Origin: Mytilus californianus
Lineage: Eukaryota; Mollusca; Bivalvia; Mytilida; Mytilidae
Reading direction: 5' to 3'
Assembly (NCBI RefSeq): GCF_021869535.1
Contig: NW_026262701.1
Coordinates: 42,163,278 to 42,227,277 of the forward strand
DNA length: 64,000 nt
The notes under the pieces are model-generated. The model was not told where the DNA came from. It was given only the letters and a program-made list of their open reading frames with translations, and did no database searches. Below, one piece after another: positions 46,633 through 56,693 of the stretch (position 1 is its first letter; every line of letters starts with the position of its first letter). The translations under genes and the position numbers were made by a program.

Positions 46633-46910
46633 GTTTCATAACTCCATGTGTACACTTTGAGAATCTTACAATACTGTTCATTCTGATTTTCAGAACTTAT
46701 TGTGAGGTTTTTATTATTTAATGCGACTGAGAGCTGTATTGAATTCTTATATCTGATACACATTTATGAGCTGAAGACCACCTCCGGGTGCTGGATTTTC
46801 TTGCCGTGTTGAAGACCCATTGGGGCTTTGGCTGTTGTCTTCTCTTTGGTTGGGTTGTTGTCTCTTTGACATATTCCCCATTTCCATTTTCAATTTTATG
46901 TTTGCAGGTT
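46633..46910 (-). repeat. Dispersed mussel repeat fragment
   Basis: From about 46740: 'ttgaagacccattggggc', 'ggctgttgtcttctctttggttgggttgttgtc', 'ttgacatattccccatttccat'. I recall this as a common Mytilus repeat related to the R1 3' region. The minus frame of 87 codons (NGEYVKETTTQPKR) is repeat translation. Confidence 0.55.
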
Positions 46911-47094
46911 TTTCTTAAATCACAATTATCAATCTCACATGTTTGTCCATTATTCAAAATTAGCAACAATAAATCGCACAAAAATTAACATTGTTAAAGC
47001 TTTTTTTTAAATTCAAAACAGTTGCCCAAAACCATTAAATTCCTTGTTTGATTTATTTATATTTATTATTATTATTCAAAGCCTTTTATAGCTA

Positions 47095-47210
47095 GCTACA
47101 TGGTATGGCTTTTGCTCATTGTTGCATTCATATCGTTACCGATACCAAACTTGTGCATCGATCGATCGTTTGGTCTCTGGTGGGGATAGGCCTGCTGAAG
47201 AAGTTTCAAC
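47095..47210 (-). repeat. R1 fragment, reversed and interrupted
   Basis: The complement reads 'ccaccagagaccaaacg...' and 'caacaatgagcaaaagccataccatgtagctagctataaaaggc', matching R1, with a GATC-rich interruption (47157-47170). Confidence 0.6.
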
Positions 47211-47654
47211 TTGGAATTTGCCGGATAATTTAGTATTTATCCAAAAATGTAGAAGAAAGATATTTATAACCTAAATTATGTTGAAATTAAAGATGTAAAT
47301 TGTCTGTAACATGTTGTTTCATTTTGATTAGTGAGGTACTGGTGACCTGACGAAATTTATAAACATGAACTTTTGACCTATAGGAGTTACCCTACTGGAG
47401 TTTGGATCCAGGTCTGTTTGCCCTGATTCATATTTAACCTAAATTACTTGTTAGCCTGAATAAGTTAATATCTGTTTGCCTTGGGTCCATTCGCCCTGAT
47501 TTTATGTTTTTTGTTATCTTGATGTATAATGTTTATTTTTGAATAATATTTATATTGTATTGCTACTACCAGATAAATTACATTATTTTCCTTTGATTTG
47601 CACTATAGAATACAGGTATACAGTTTTTAATATAATACAACTGAAGACGATTTT
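47211..47654. other. No recognised feature
   Basis: AT-rich; no frame or repeat noticed. Confidence 0.4.
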
Positions 47655-47816
47655 ACAGTGGCGGATCCAGAAATTTTCATAAGTGACTGCCTATAGCTAA
47701 GAGGGGGCCTGCTCCTGTCATGCTTCAGTGATTCCCTATATAATCAACCAATTTTTTTCAAGAAAAGGGGGCCCGAACCCCCCCCCCCCCCCCCCCCCAC
47801 TAAATCTGCCTCTGCT
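47655..47816 (+). mobile_element. CAGTGGCGGATCCAG MITE, full copy
   Basis: The ends CAGTGGCGGATCCAG and the complement of AAATCTGCCTCTG bound 160 bp with 'tcatgcttcagtgattccctatataatcaacc' and a C run of about 21 near the right end. Flanking sequence gives no clean duplication. Confidence 0.8.
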
Positions 47817-48367
47817 TTAAAAAAAAACTAAAAACCATTATTAACTGCATGTATTTATCTTAATTGACAACAATTTCTTGAGTTTTTCTCATTTGTATCA
47901 CCCTGCTATATATAAATATTATTTTTGTCACTTTTTAAAAATAGGAATGGTTTAAATTCCTCAATAATTTTAGTCAATTAAAAATGTATGAATAAATTAT
48001 TTAACCTTTATACTATTAATATCAATATATTTCATTTTTGATAAAAATAGGGCAAACGGATTCTATGGGCGAGCAGACATTATACCCTTGAGGTGGTTTT
48101 AAAAAGCTTACAACTTAGATGTACCATAAGCATGGAAAAACAATTCAGCAGTTTCACAAAAAAACTTACAAATAATATTGATAGTCATTAAGTCATGTAC
48201 AATACAGTATACTTACGATTACTTGTAAGTCTTTTTTTTTGTAAAACCGACTCAAGTATACTTATAATCAATCTTAGTCGTAAGTATTTTTGTGAAATTG
48301 ACTCCTGGAGTCCTTATATACTATTTATTCATCTTTTGGATAATTTGTTAGGTTTTTTAATGAATAT
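47817..48367. other. No recognised feature
   Basis: AT-rich; a 66-codon frame near 48195 has no features. Confidence 0.4.
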
Positions 48368-48510
48368 ACAGTGGCAGATCCAGAACTTTTCATAAGGGAG
48401 GGCCAGCTCCAGTCATGCTTCAGTGATTCCCTATATAATCAACCAAATTTTTCCCAAGAAAGGAGGGGCCCGGGCCCCCAAGCCTCCCCCTCCCTTGGAT
48501 CAGCCTATGA
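48368..48510 (+). mobile_element. CAGTGGCAGATCCAG MITE, near-full copy
   Basis: Same interior as the 47.66 kb copy. The right end is diverged (CCCTTGGATCAGCC). A frame over it (48371-48706) is not a gene. Confidence 0.75.
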
Positions 48511-48745
48511 TATATGTTTATATATCTCTCCGATATGCCATTTCAAATCAAATGTGTATTTAATAAAACTTTACAGTAGAAAAGTAATGGATATAGTTAT
48601 TCATTTCACATTTGGGAATTTTTCAAATTCACAGCATGCCGGTGCCTATGTTCAAAGTGGTGGGTTTTCCGATTCTTTTCATCACCCTCGTTGTATTGCG
48701 GAATAACGATTTAGGCCAATTGAGAAAAACATCATGTCTGTGGTT

Positions 48746-48796
48746 GATAATAGCAGAGACATATAATACAATTGTATTATATGTCTCTGATAATAG
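48746..48796. mobile_element. 36-bp perfect palindrome with direct-repeat flanks
   Basis: The half-site CAGAGACATATAATACAA is followed directly by its exact complement (48754-48789). GATAATAG precedes it (48746-48753) and recurs at 48789-48796, the first G being shared with the palindrome end, so the duplication is 7 or 8 bp. CAGAG ends and an 8-bp duplication are hAT-like, but there is no interior at all. Confidence 0.8.
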
Positions 48797-49018
48797 TGTG
48801 TGTGCATTAATTTTCTATACCTTCTTATTTAATATTTTTCCAATTTTGAGTACTGACGGCAAGAGTTTTAACGTATAGTGTACCAATGTCTTGAGGCCAA
48901 TGTGCTATTTACACGTGCGATCGAGGAATGCAGGGGAAAGAAACTTATCAATTATGTTTATTCTTAAGACAAAAATTAGCCGCCGTAAAATGAACCGAGT
49001 CGAGGAGGTTACTGACAC

Positions 49019-49073
49019 GTAATAGGGCAGAGACATATATACACATATGTGTATATATGTCTCTGTAATAGGG
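49019..49073. mobile_element. 38-bp perfect palindrome with TAATAGGG duplication
   Basis: The half-site CAGAGACATATATACACAT is followed by its exact complement (49028-49065). TAATAGGG flanks it at 49020-49027 and 49066-49073; the G on each left side would extend the match to 9. The first 12 bases are shared with the 48754 palindrome; the centres differ. Confidence 0.85.
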
Positions 49074-49204
49074 TCATCCCTCGAGAACATTAACTAGTAC
49101 ATTGATAATTTACTATGCAGTCAGTATCCCGAAAAAAAAACAACGTATGGATGCAAAACGCTTAGTGGTTTCGGCTGACTACTAATACGTGCACTTTGTC
49201 TCAA

Positions 49205-49500
49205 AATATCCCGAATGGTTGTTTCATTACCAATCATACCACATCTCCTTATTTTTATATATACGAAAGCTTTATCCATATTTTTTGGTGTATTGATGAA
49301 TGTGTAAAGATACATTTTAAAATACAGCACAAGAGATGCAGATTATATAAAACTTATAAGTCGAAAACATACTGACAAGGCCATGGCAAAAATTTAAAAA
49401 CGACCAAATGACGTACAACAGTCTTTAAAACTTAACTATAGCATACAAAACGCAAACATTTAAAACACATAAGAAGCACCCAGACAGTCAAATAGAAATT
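49205..49500 (-). repeat. R1 head fragment and a second bivalve repeat fragment, reversed
   Basis: 49205-49262 is the complement of an R1 head ('aggagatgtggtatgattggtaatgaaacaac'). 49360-49500 ('actgacaaggccatggcaaaa', 'gtacaacagtctttaaaac') is a diverged reverse match to the repeat at 5.3-5.5 kb. Confidence 0.5.
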
Positions 49501-50220
49501 AAAAGAATAAATAATTTGTAAACTAGACCTACAGCTATATTTTCTTATCATCTAACAGTAAACATAGGTTCTGGTATTATGTGATAAGTCATTTTTACAT
49601 CGCGATGACCTTGAGGTCATTCGATGTATTGCTATCGCCTAGATTTCCATTATGTAAATTAGTTTTGGGTTTGTAACCGATCTATAAACATGATAAATAT
49701 GCGCACATAAACGAGTGCAAAATAACATTCCTTGTCATTTGATATAAATACATCTCTTCAATGAATACTGATAAAAATATTTTTGTTTACAACATAAATT
49801 AATAATGTGAAAATGTTTTGTAGTTAGATATATATATATATAAGTAAAAAATCATTGATAATATCAATGCACACGTACCGAAAAATTGTGTTAAAGCATG
49901 CGGAAGAATATCTCAAAGAACGTTTTGCGACAGGACCGGTAACTCTGTAATTGTTTTTGCTGGAAAATATGAATGCCTACTCGTATCCAATCTTAGAAAA
50001 ATCGAATTTTTACAGAAAAGTGTCCACCATGCACTTGCATTGCACTATTATTAGAACAGTAGAATAGAATGATATACAAACGAATGCAAATCATATATAT
50101 ATGTAACTGTTATTTTAATATAATATATAACAACAAATCAGTGTATACTGATTTGTATCACTACAATATAATAGTTATTACGGTGAAGTTGAATTTCCTG
50201 TCATTTATTCATCATACTCG
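49501..50220. other. No recognised feature; one short hairpin
   Basis: A hairpin TACATCGCGATGACCT / AGGTCATTCGATGTA (49597-49629) has one unpaired base and no flanking duplication. The rest is AT-rich. Confidence 0.4.
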
Positions 50221-50312
50221 CACGCACTTGTCTAGAAAAAAATATATCTCTGTACATTAACCTCAGTTTCAGGTAAAGAGATATGTTGTTTTTTTTCTGA
50301 GACAAGTGCTTT
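50221..50312. mobile_element. Foldback of family GCACTTGTCTCAGA, diverged copy
   Basis: GCACTTGTCTAGAAAAAAA (50224) faces TTTTTTTCTGAGACAAGTGC (ending 50309), with inner words ATATCTCT / AGAGATAT also pairing. Same family as 52239 and 53451. No clear target duplication. Confidence 0.6.
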
Positions 50313-51519
50313 TGACCATCCTCAAGAACTTGTGGTCATCCGATGTTCAGTACTTCAGTACTTTGATTTTTTCATGCAGACCCAGTTTCATTGATACTTT
50401 GAACTTAAAGTGGTTTTATGCATTATATCAGCCCAGATTTTCATATGTGTGTAATTTTATTAAACAATTCAACAATACACATTCTAAACAGGTTAAATTC
50501 AATTTACAAATTCAGATCTACTGGCATTCAACACCCAATTACTTACTTGCTGTATATTGCTAACTTTGATTGTATATTGTCAATCCCTCAACATCATGAA
50601 TACGCCATGCGAGGTGTTGGCTATGTTTGATACAGGGTGGCGGCTTCGAAGCGTAGAACAAAATCCAAGTAAATGAAAGTATAAAATTTTGTTGTTGAAA
50701 ATTTTAAGAACTAAATTCCTAAATTTGTACTTAACTCCGTTCTACGGGTAACATGGTTGTTTGATATGAAAATAGGATTTAAATTAATTATTTTGCAATT
50801 GTTTAAATATATCAGAGAAAGTTCTTGACGAATTGACTTTATTTATAGATAGTTCAGGAAATGATTAATTCGCCTTCAAATAGTTTTTTTTTATCAAAAA
50901 CTTATAAAAAGGAGACATTTTTGACAGCATGAAGCCAGTTAATTACCAAACCACTTTGATTGTTTTCTTAACAATCATTGTTCAATATTAATATTCAAAA
51001 ATAAATTTTGTTTACAAGTCCGTTTCCTTTTAAAAATATTTCAGAAAAATACTGAAACGTTTTTAAAATTAAGTTTATTCAAAGAAAAAAATATCCCAAA
51101 ACTGAATCGTGACTTTTTACTTGTTACTTTATGTTGTACGTTCTAAGTGTCAATCCTAGCAAACACAAATTTGGAAATAAAATCGATTACAATGTAATTT
51201 TATAGAAGAAAAAAGGGGGTTAATGAACAAATTATTACTATACACTCATATACTTCTAAAAAGATTTTAATTTGTAAGCTGTCTATAGATAATGCTAAAT
51301 TATTTCAAGAGTTTCAATTAATTGAGGAGAAAAAAAAGATTATAAACAGTTTAGTTTTCGACGCCTACTACTACAAAAAATAGTGATTCTTTTTGTAGAT
51401 TTGGTACTTCAGTTTCGACTCAAAATTTCCTATTGAAATTGTTAGATGCAAAATATTTAGGAGAAGATTGTATTTGTAATTTATGTAATTGTGGTAATAT
51501 TGGCGACGCGATTCATTAT
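50313..51519. other. No recognised feature
   Basis: AT-rich with an inverted pair ACAAATCAGT / ACTGATTTGT just before it (50134-50157). No credible frames. Confidence 0.4.
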
Positions 51520-51555
51520 ATTATAGCAAGGATTTGTACAAATCCTTGATTATAG
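51520..51555. mobile_element. 22-bp perfect palindrome with ATTATAG duplication
   Basis: CAAGGATTTGT is followed by ACAAATCCTTG (51527-51548), flanked by ATTATAG at 51520-51526 and 51549-51555. It has different termini from the CAGAGACAT family but the same architecture and length of flanking repeat. Confidence 0.7.
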
Positions 51556-52230
51556 AATGTTCGGCAATAGACGAAAGTAGACAAACCCTATTTTAACGGG
51601 GTTTTGATCTCCAAGGACGCCACATTTTACATCGAATAAGATCTATATTTTTTAACGTTTTCAAATGAAATAACTTGAATTGAAAATTTCCCGACTATGT
51701 GAAGATTACTTCTATTTCTAAATGGCTTCATTTATTACATACAAAACGAAAAATGTATTAAACTTCTTTTTGTAAAAACAATATTCATGTATTTATATAA
51801 TTTTTCCAAGGATACGTTTTTTTTTTTTTTTATTGCAAAGTTTACTTGTATGTTTTTATAACCATCACCAATCAGTCCTAATTATTAAAGATCAAACGAC
51901 CTAATCAAAATGATGATTGGTATTGAATATGATCATCGGTCATGCATGACGTTTCCCAAGTTGGGTTGATTTTATCAAAACCAAAATTATAAGATCAAAA
52001 ATTAAATTATCTATCGAATGTATACCTCAACGCTCACTAAAACATATATACATGTCCTGAGTGACTTTTTATGTCCTGTCTGCACTCAGGAGGTCCTCAG
52101 CGATTTTTAGACGTACCGTTAATTTATAGACATATATATTTGAAGCTGTTCTTAATTATGTACATTATCTATAGGTATACATGTATCAGACAAAAAGACT
52201 TTCCAATGAACTTAGTTCTAGTTATCTTAT
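51556..52230. other. No recognised feature
   Basis: AT-rich. A small hairpin with TCCTGAGTG / CACTCAGGA lies at about 52055-52091. Confidence 0.4.
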
Positions 52231-52339
52231 GTCCTAGTCACAGGCACTTGTCTCAGAAAAAAAATGTCCTATATACTTTTAATGTTATATTAAGTTATAT
52301 AGGAATCAAAATTCTGAGAAAAGTGCCAGTGGTCCTTGT
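52231..52339. mobile_element. 93-bp foldback with GTCCTAGT/GTCCTTGT flanks
   Basis: CACAGGCACTTGTCTCAGA (52239) faces TCTGAGAAAAGTGCCAGTG (ending 52331). The inner text TCCTATATAC...TTATATAGGA also pairs, so almost the entire element is palindromic. The flanks match at 7 of 8 bases (52231-52238, 52332-52339). Confidence 0.8.
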
Positions 52340-52442
52340 GTGAAATAAATCCACTGAGAATTGATCTTTTTAAACACATCTATATATACGTTTTCTCAAG
52401 GGTTTGTACATGTAAAGTGAAATTATGTTTTCTCAATGCGTA

Positions 52443-52954
52443 GTTACAATAGACAATAGACAATATTTATAAGCACAAACACATTTACATTAAATGGTTA
52501 TGGCATACAGTATTGAGACAAGAAACTGACAATAGTTAAATTGTCTATAATTATATTAGAGTGGCAGTGGTATTCACAGGGGGAAAAAAGACTATAAATA
52601 TGTGTGTATCGACAATTAACACATTATTAATGTTCATGAACAAAAAAAAAAACAAAAACAAAAATTAGGATACATATTAAAAGAAACATAAGTTATACAG
52701 ATGTTCTCAAATAAAAAACAATCATTAATATACTTTATGGTGATTTTTATAATGACTGGCAGACTGCTATTTAAAAGTGCGGTCATATGCCTCAGTGTTA
52801 TAGGTGACTGCAATTTAATAAAATTGAAATTAAGATTTTTATTAATGTTATGTATATAGGTATCCCTCAATGATGTATAGCATGGACAGACTGAGAAGAA
52901 ATGGTATTCATCCTCAATTTCTTGTCTACTGCAGGATAGGCAAATAACATAAGT
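52443..52954 (-). mobile_element. LINE (non-LTR retrotransposon) 3' remnant
   Basis: From 52954 a minus frame of about 106 codons encodes CLSC...EIEDEYHFFSVCP.Y...LRDTYI, the C-x2-C ... EDE-HF ... C pattern seen at the C terminus of many invertebrate LINE reverse-transcriptase proteins. A hydrophobic/basic tail follows to a stop at 52634. Downstream sequence ends in a short ATTGTCT tandem (52443-52462), typical of a LINE 3' tail. A TAA lies immediately upstream of the preserved part, so the element is 5'-truncated and dead. Not a host gene. Confidence 0.75.
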
Positions 52955-53442
52955 TTATTTGCTACTTTTTTTCTTCTTTATTTTATATAAATGATTTTTT
53001 TTTTCAAATTTTAACATTTTTTTCTTCGAAAAATTTGTAGTGTTGCAACAGGGATAGACACAGATACTTAACTACATTTAACGAAAGAAATTTTGTGTAA
53101 TGTCATCAATCTGTATTACACATCAACAGGATGTTCTCTAGAAAACTATAGTATTTCTAAAACGTTATACACACCCCAGGGTAAACGCACTGTCGTAATG
53201 GAAAATTACTGCATGCTTTAATTACCTGTAATCAGCCATGCAACAAATCAGTTGACTGACCATGTCATTACAGTTTAAAAAGTTTTTCCTTAGATCAAAA
53301 CGGAATATTTATTTTAACTTTAAAATTTAAAACTTTAAAAAGTATACTTTGACATAATTATGAAGTAAAAGAATTTAACAATTTAATAATTGGATTTTTC
53401 CAAAGATTAAGATACAATTATATTTATTATTTTGGGACTGAC
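52955..53442. other. No recognised feature
   Basis: AT-rich; could include decayed LINE sequence, but no frame supports it. Confidence 0.35.
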
Positions 53443-53542
53443 AGATATATCACAGGCACTTGTCTCAGATTTTTTTCCCCCATATACCTTAATTAAAGTA
53501 TATAGAATTTTTTTTTCTGAGACAAGTGCCTGTGAGATATAT
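53443..53542. mobile_element. 84-bp foldback with AGATATAT duplication
   Basis: CACAGGCACTTGTCTCAGA (53451) and its exact complement (ending 53534) bound a short interior whose ATATAC/GTATAT words also pair. The flanks are AGATATAT at 53443-53450 and 53535-53542, a perfect 8-bp match. Closest relative is at 52239. Confidence 0.85.
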
Positions 53543-54388
53543 ACATGCATAAGTCCCAGACATATATACTTGTAAATAAAAATGATTTACATAATTACTG
53601 GGAAATAATATAATGTTTCAGTTATGTTGGTGTCACAAATACACATGAATTATTTGATGATGCATGCTGGAATTTCTTATCTAAATGCATGACGGTGACC
53701 ACAGACATATATATATATCCATTTACTGATTCTATAATTTCTTGAGAAAAAAAAATCTGGAGGGAAGTCAGAGGGAAGTGAAACAAACATTTTAAGCTTT
53801 TATTAAACATTGTTGGGAAAACAATAAAATACGACACTGAGTTTTGAAAAAAAAGTTTATGATTGGTCTTGATTTATTTTTTAAATAAAGATAGAAACAA
53901 TTTTTTTTCCAAAGGAAAAAAAACAATGCCCCCTTTTTAGCCACACCGACACACGCCGATGAATGGAGAATTCCAAGTAGGGTCACAAGGTCACATTTTC
54001 AAACTTTTTCAGTCGCCCAGTCTCAAAAAGCAATTTTGACTGGCATTGTTTTTAGTCGAATTTTATTTTTGCAGGTCAGGTTGCAAAGTGGCAGGTCGGA
54101 TTTGACCATGTTGACAACGGTCATAAAAAACATCCGAAAAAGCGTTGAATCAAACGATATGAACCTACACAGTTTTATATTATAAGACTCACACACATCA
54201 GTGTGCTAACTGTGCTGGGTGAGGTGCTGTAACTTGATCTACATGTATCATTAAGTTACAGTACTGTTAGGATTTGCCTGCCTTTTTACAGGGACTTTCT
54301 ATACTAACTGTTAGTATAGACTGTCCCTTGCTTGAAAGTATGGTTCTCTGCTCAGCAACGGGTGCGTGATTGTAGCAGTAAAATACAT
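53543..54388. other. No recognised gene; one hairpin
   Basis: At 54289-54328 CAGGGACTTTCTATACTAAC faces TTAGTATAGACTGTCCCTTG, a 40-bp imperfect palindrome with a CAGGG end but no matching flanks. The rest is AT-rich. Confidence 0.45.
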
Positions 54389-54834
54389 CGGGGGGGGGGG
54401 GGGGGGGGGGGGGGTGGAGGGGGAGGGGGCACTTCAATACTTAATTGATAGGGGGTGTCGCTGGGGTTCTGTTACCCCACCCTTTTCATATAATTTAGAT
54501 CTTAAAAATGTATACCTTTTCATATATTGCATGGGTAAAATTGAAACCTTTTCCCATATTGGTTGGGTTTCGTGGGGTGTGTTGGAAAAGTGGATTATTT
54601 AAGGCTAAGATTCTGTGTGTAATGTTTACTTACGGCGAGACTTTCGGCTGTGAAAAAATAACAGGGCTTTGCATATACAAGCACTTGGAACTTATTGACC
54701 TTATCATATATTTCTGATAGTTTTCCCCACCTATTCCCATATTTTCAAGCTGGAAAAAGTGACCTATACCAGCGGCACGTCCTATCACCTTGTATATAGG
54801 AAGTGCCCCCCCCCCCCCCCCCCCCCCCCCGGAG
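54389..54834. mobile_element. MITE-like element bounded by G25 and C25 tracts
   Basis: A run of 25 G (54390-54414) followed by TGGAGGGGGAGGGGGCACTTC faces GAAGTG followed by a run of 25 C (54806-54830). The inverted GGGGGCACTTC words and equal run lengths suggest element ends. Interior frames (69-78 codons) begin in the G run and are not credible. Confidence 0.55.
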
Positions 54835-55279
54835 TAATATACGCAAATGTATAAGTTAATACCTTAATTCAGGAGCACAGTCTGTCTTTACCGTAAATAA
54901 CTTCGAGATTTATATGTAAGTTTACTTTGCTTATCGATGTTCCTGTAATTCAGATTTATATTTATTTGTGAGACCCCCGTCACTATTTATATTCACTCAA
55001 GAGTCACTCAAAGAAAGGGGTTCTCCGTTACTGGGAAAATCTTATCTGATTTAGGATCAATTTATTGGTTACACTCCCCTATCACCAGTGATTCTTTGTT
55101 GTATAAAGCTGACATTCTGAAAAAGGTATACTGTTGACTATCAATTTGCATGATTAGTTACAGATGTCGACTCGGACTACTGCAAAAGACAATAATCAGT
55201 TCACTGATTTAGATTGAATAGTGGTTCGGTTAATTCTCCTTTTCCCCAAACAAGTAAGAATTAGGTTACATCTTTAGGT
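54835..55279. other. No recognised feature
   Basis: AT-rich; no frame or repeat noticed. Confidence 0.4.
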
Positions 55280-55431
55280 AGTCAAAATAATTATGACGTC
55301 TTGCAAGACTATTTTATTTTTTTTTCTATCTATCTATCTTCATATTTCCGCACTCAGTCACAACTTTGACTATTACGTGCCCAGAAAAAAAGTTAAAATA
55401 GCCTTGCAAGACGTCATAATTATTTGGACTA
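55280..55431. mobile_element. MITE with TA flanks
   Basis: GTCAAAATAATTATGACGTC and the complement of GACGTCATAATTATTTGGAC form ends of about 35 bp, with TTGCAAGAC / CTTGCAAGAC continuing. TA flanks both sides (55280-55281, 55430-55431). Non-coding; Tc1/mariner-type. Confidence 0.8.
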
Positions 55432-55577
55432 ATCTTTTGGCAAATATGGTCGTACAACAGGGGTTTGTTACAATTTGCCGGATTTTCTATCCTTACAAAC
55501 CCTGAAAAACTAACCAGGCCAGGTGATAAAAAATCTGGCTCCACTTTTTATCCCACCAGAAAATCAAAAGGTTGTCT

Positions 55578-55600
55578 CCTTAGGGATCTACCATTTGATT

Positions 55601-55631
<31 letters not shown>

Positions 55632-55896
55632 CTAGGATGAAATTTGAAAAAAAAGCAGGACAGGAGTTTTGAGTAAAAAAAAAGGCAGGATGAGCAACAT
55701 GGCAAAAAAAAAAGGCAGGATGACATTTTATGTAAATAAAGTCAGGATAAACTAATAAAAAAAAAGGCAGGACTGAATGGAGTGAAAAATATAAAGGCAG
55801 GACAGAGATTACAACTTAAAAAAAATGCAGGACAACATTTTTCATCCTAGCAATCCCCCCCCCACCCCCACATAAAAATCAAATGGTAACTCCCTT
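55578..55896. mobile_element. Foldback with GGCAGGAT internal repeats and G26 tract
   Basis: GGGATCTACCATTTGATTTT and the complement of AAAATCAAATGGTAACTCCC are inverted ends flanked by TTA. A second inverted word pair is GCTAGGATGAAA / TTTCATCCTAG. Inside, AAAAGGCAGGAT/C-type words recur about seven times every 30-40 bp. A run of 26 G follows the left end and a C-rich run precedes the right end. Confidence 0.8.
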
Positions 55897-56095
55897 ACAC
55901 CTACATGACAAAAACATATACAAATATGGTATCATTGGACATTGCCAATGTGACGGCTCTTCAACAGAAACTAAAGAAGTTAACAACTATATAGGTCACC
56001 ATACAGATTTCAACAATGGGCTAAAAAAGAAATGTTCAGAATGTTGAAAAAAAAATCTACTGTCCATTTAAATGGCATCGAAACTGGCAGCTGAC
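55897..56095 (+). repeat. Diverged R1 fragment
   Basis: Words 'caaatatggtatcattggacattgccaatgtgac', 'taacaactatataggtcaccatac' and 'ttcaacaatgggc'. Confidence 0.6.
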
Positions 56096-56307
56096 TGATA
56101 GGAGTTGTTGCCTTAAATACAGTTTTTTACCTTTTTTTTTTTTTTTCTTCATATTTCTTGAATTTGCCTTTTTATCTCTAAAACTGTAATATTTAAAGAG
56201 AAACTTAAATCTATTTAAAAAGTTATTGCTTTTCAATGATGATTTTGATCCAGTTTTTGCAAAAACTTGGAAACTTTAAATCTTGGGTAAACTTCTTATA
56301 TTATACT

Positions 56308-56530
56308 GCCTGGTCTCTTGGTAGCGTGTTCACCCCAAGTGCAGAAGGTTGTTTATTTTGAACCCAACGGGGTAAAACCAAAGACTTTAAAGTTGGTATT
56401 TGCTGCTTCTCCCCTAAGCACGCAGTATTATTAAGGAGTAAGAGCAAATACTGGTTTGTTCAGAGTCAGAATTATGTGTCAAGGTAAGGTGACATGTCTC
56501 TCTGAGAACAAGTGTAAGAGATAAATTAGT
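56308..56530 (+). mobile_element. tRNA-derived SINE
   Basis: The head GCCTGGTCTCTTGGTAGCG resembles a tRNA 5' half with an A box (TGGTAGCGTG). A degenerate B-box region follows (GGTTG...TTTTGAACCC). The conserved body (AAAGACTTTAAAGTTGGTAT, 'tgctgcttctcccctaagcacgcag', 'aaggagtaagagcaaatactgg', 'gtgacatgtct') is one I recall from bivalve SINEs. It is not a functional tRNA: the anticodon arm is not formed. Confidence 0.7.
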
Positions 56531-56693
56531 CCTTGTAAAAATTGTCTGGTCTGACAAATATAACTAGTATAGAAAGTCCATGGATACAGAATTTACTAGT
56601 ATATTTAGTCCGATGTCAGTAATTTATGTCCCCAGACTAATTTTCCTAGTCCAAGACATCACTATTCCTAGTTAAAAATGTCCAGTTTTTATA

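Noticed and set aside
54289..54328. Palindrome with CAGGG end considered as another mini-insertion
   Set aside because: No matching direct repeats at its borders.
56308..56380. tRNA gene
   Set aside because: A- and B-box-like words are present, but acceptor and anticodon stems do not form; the following body marks it as a SINE.
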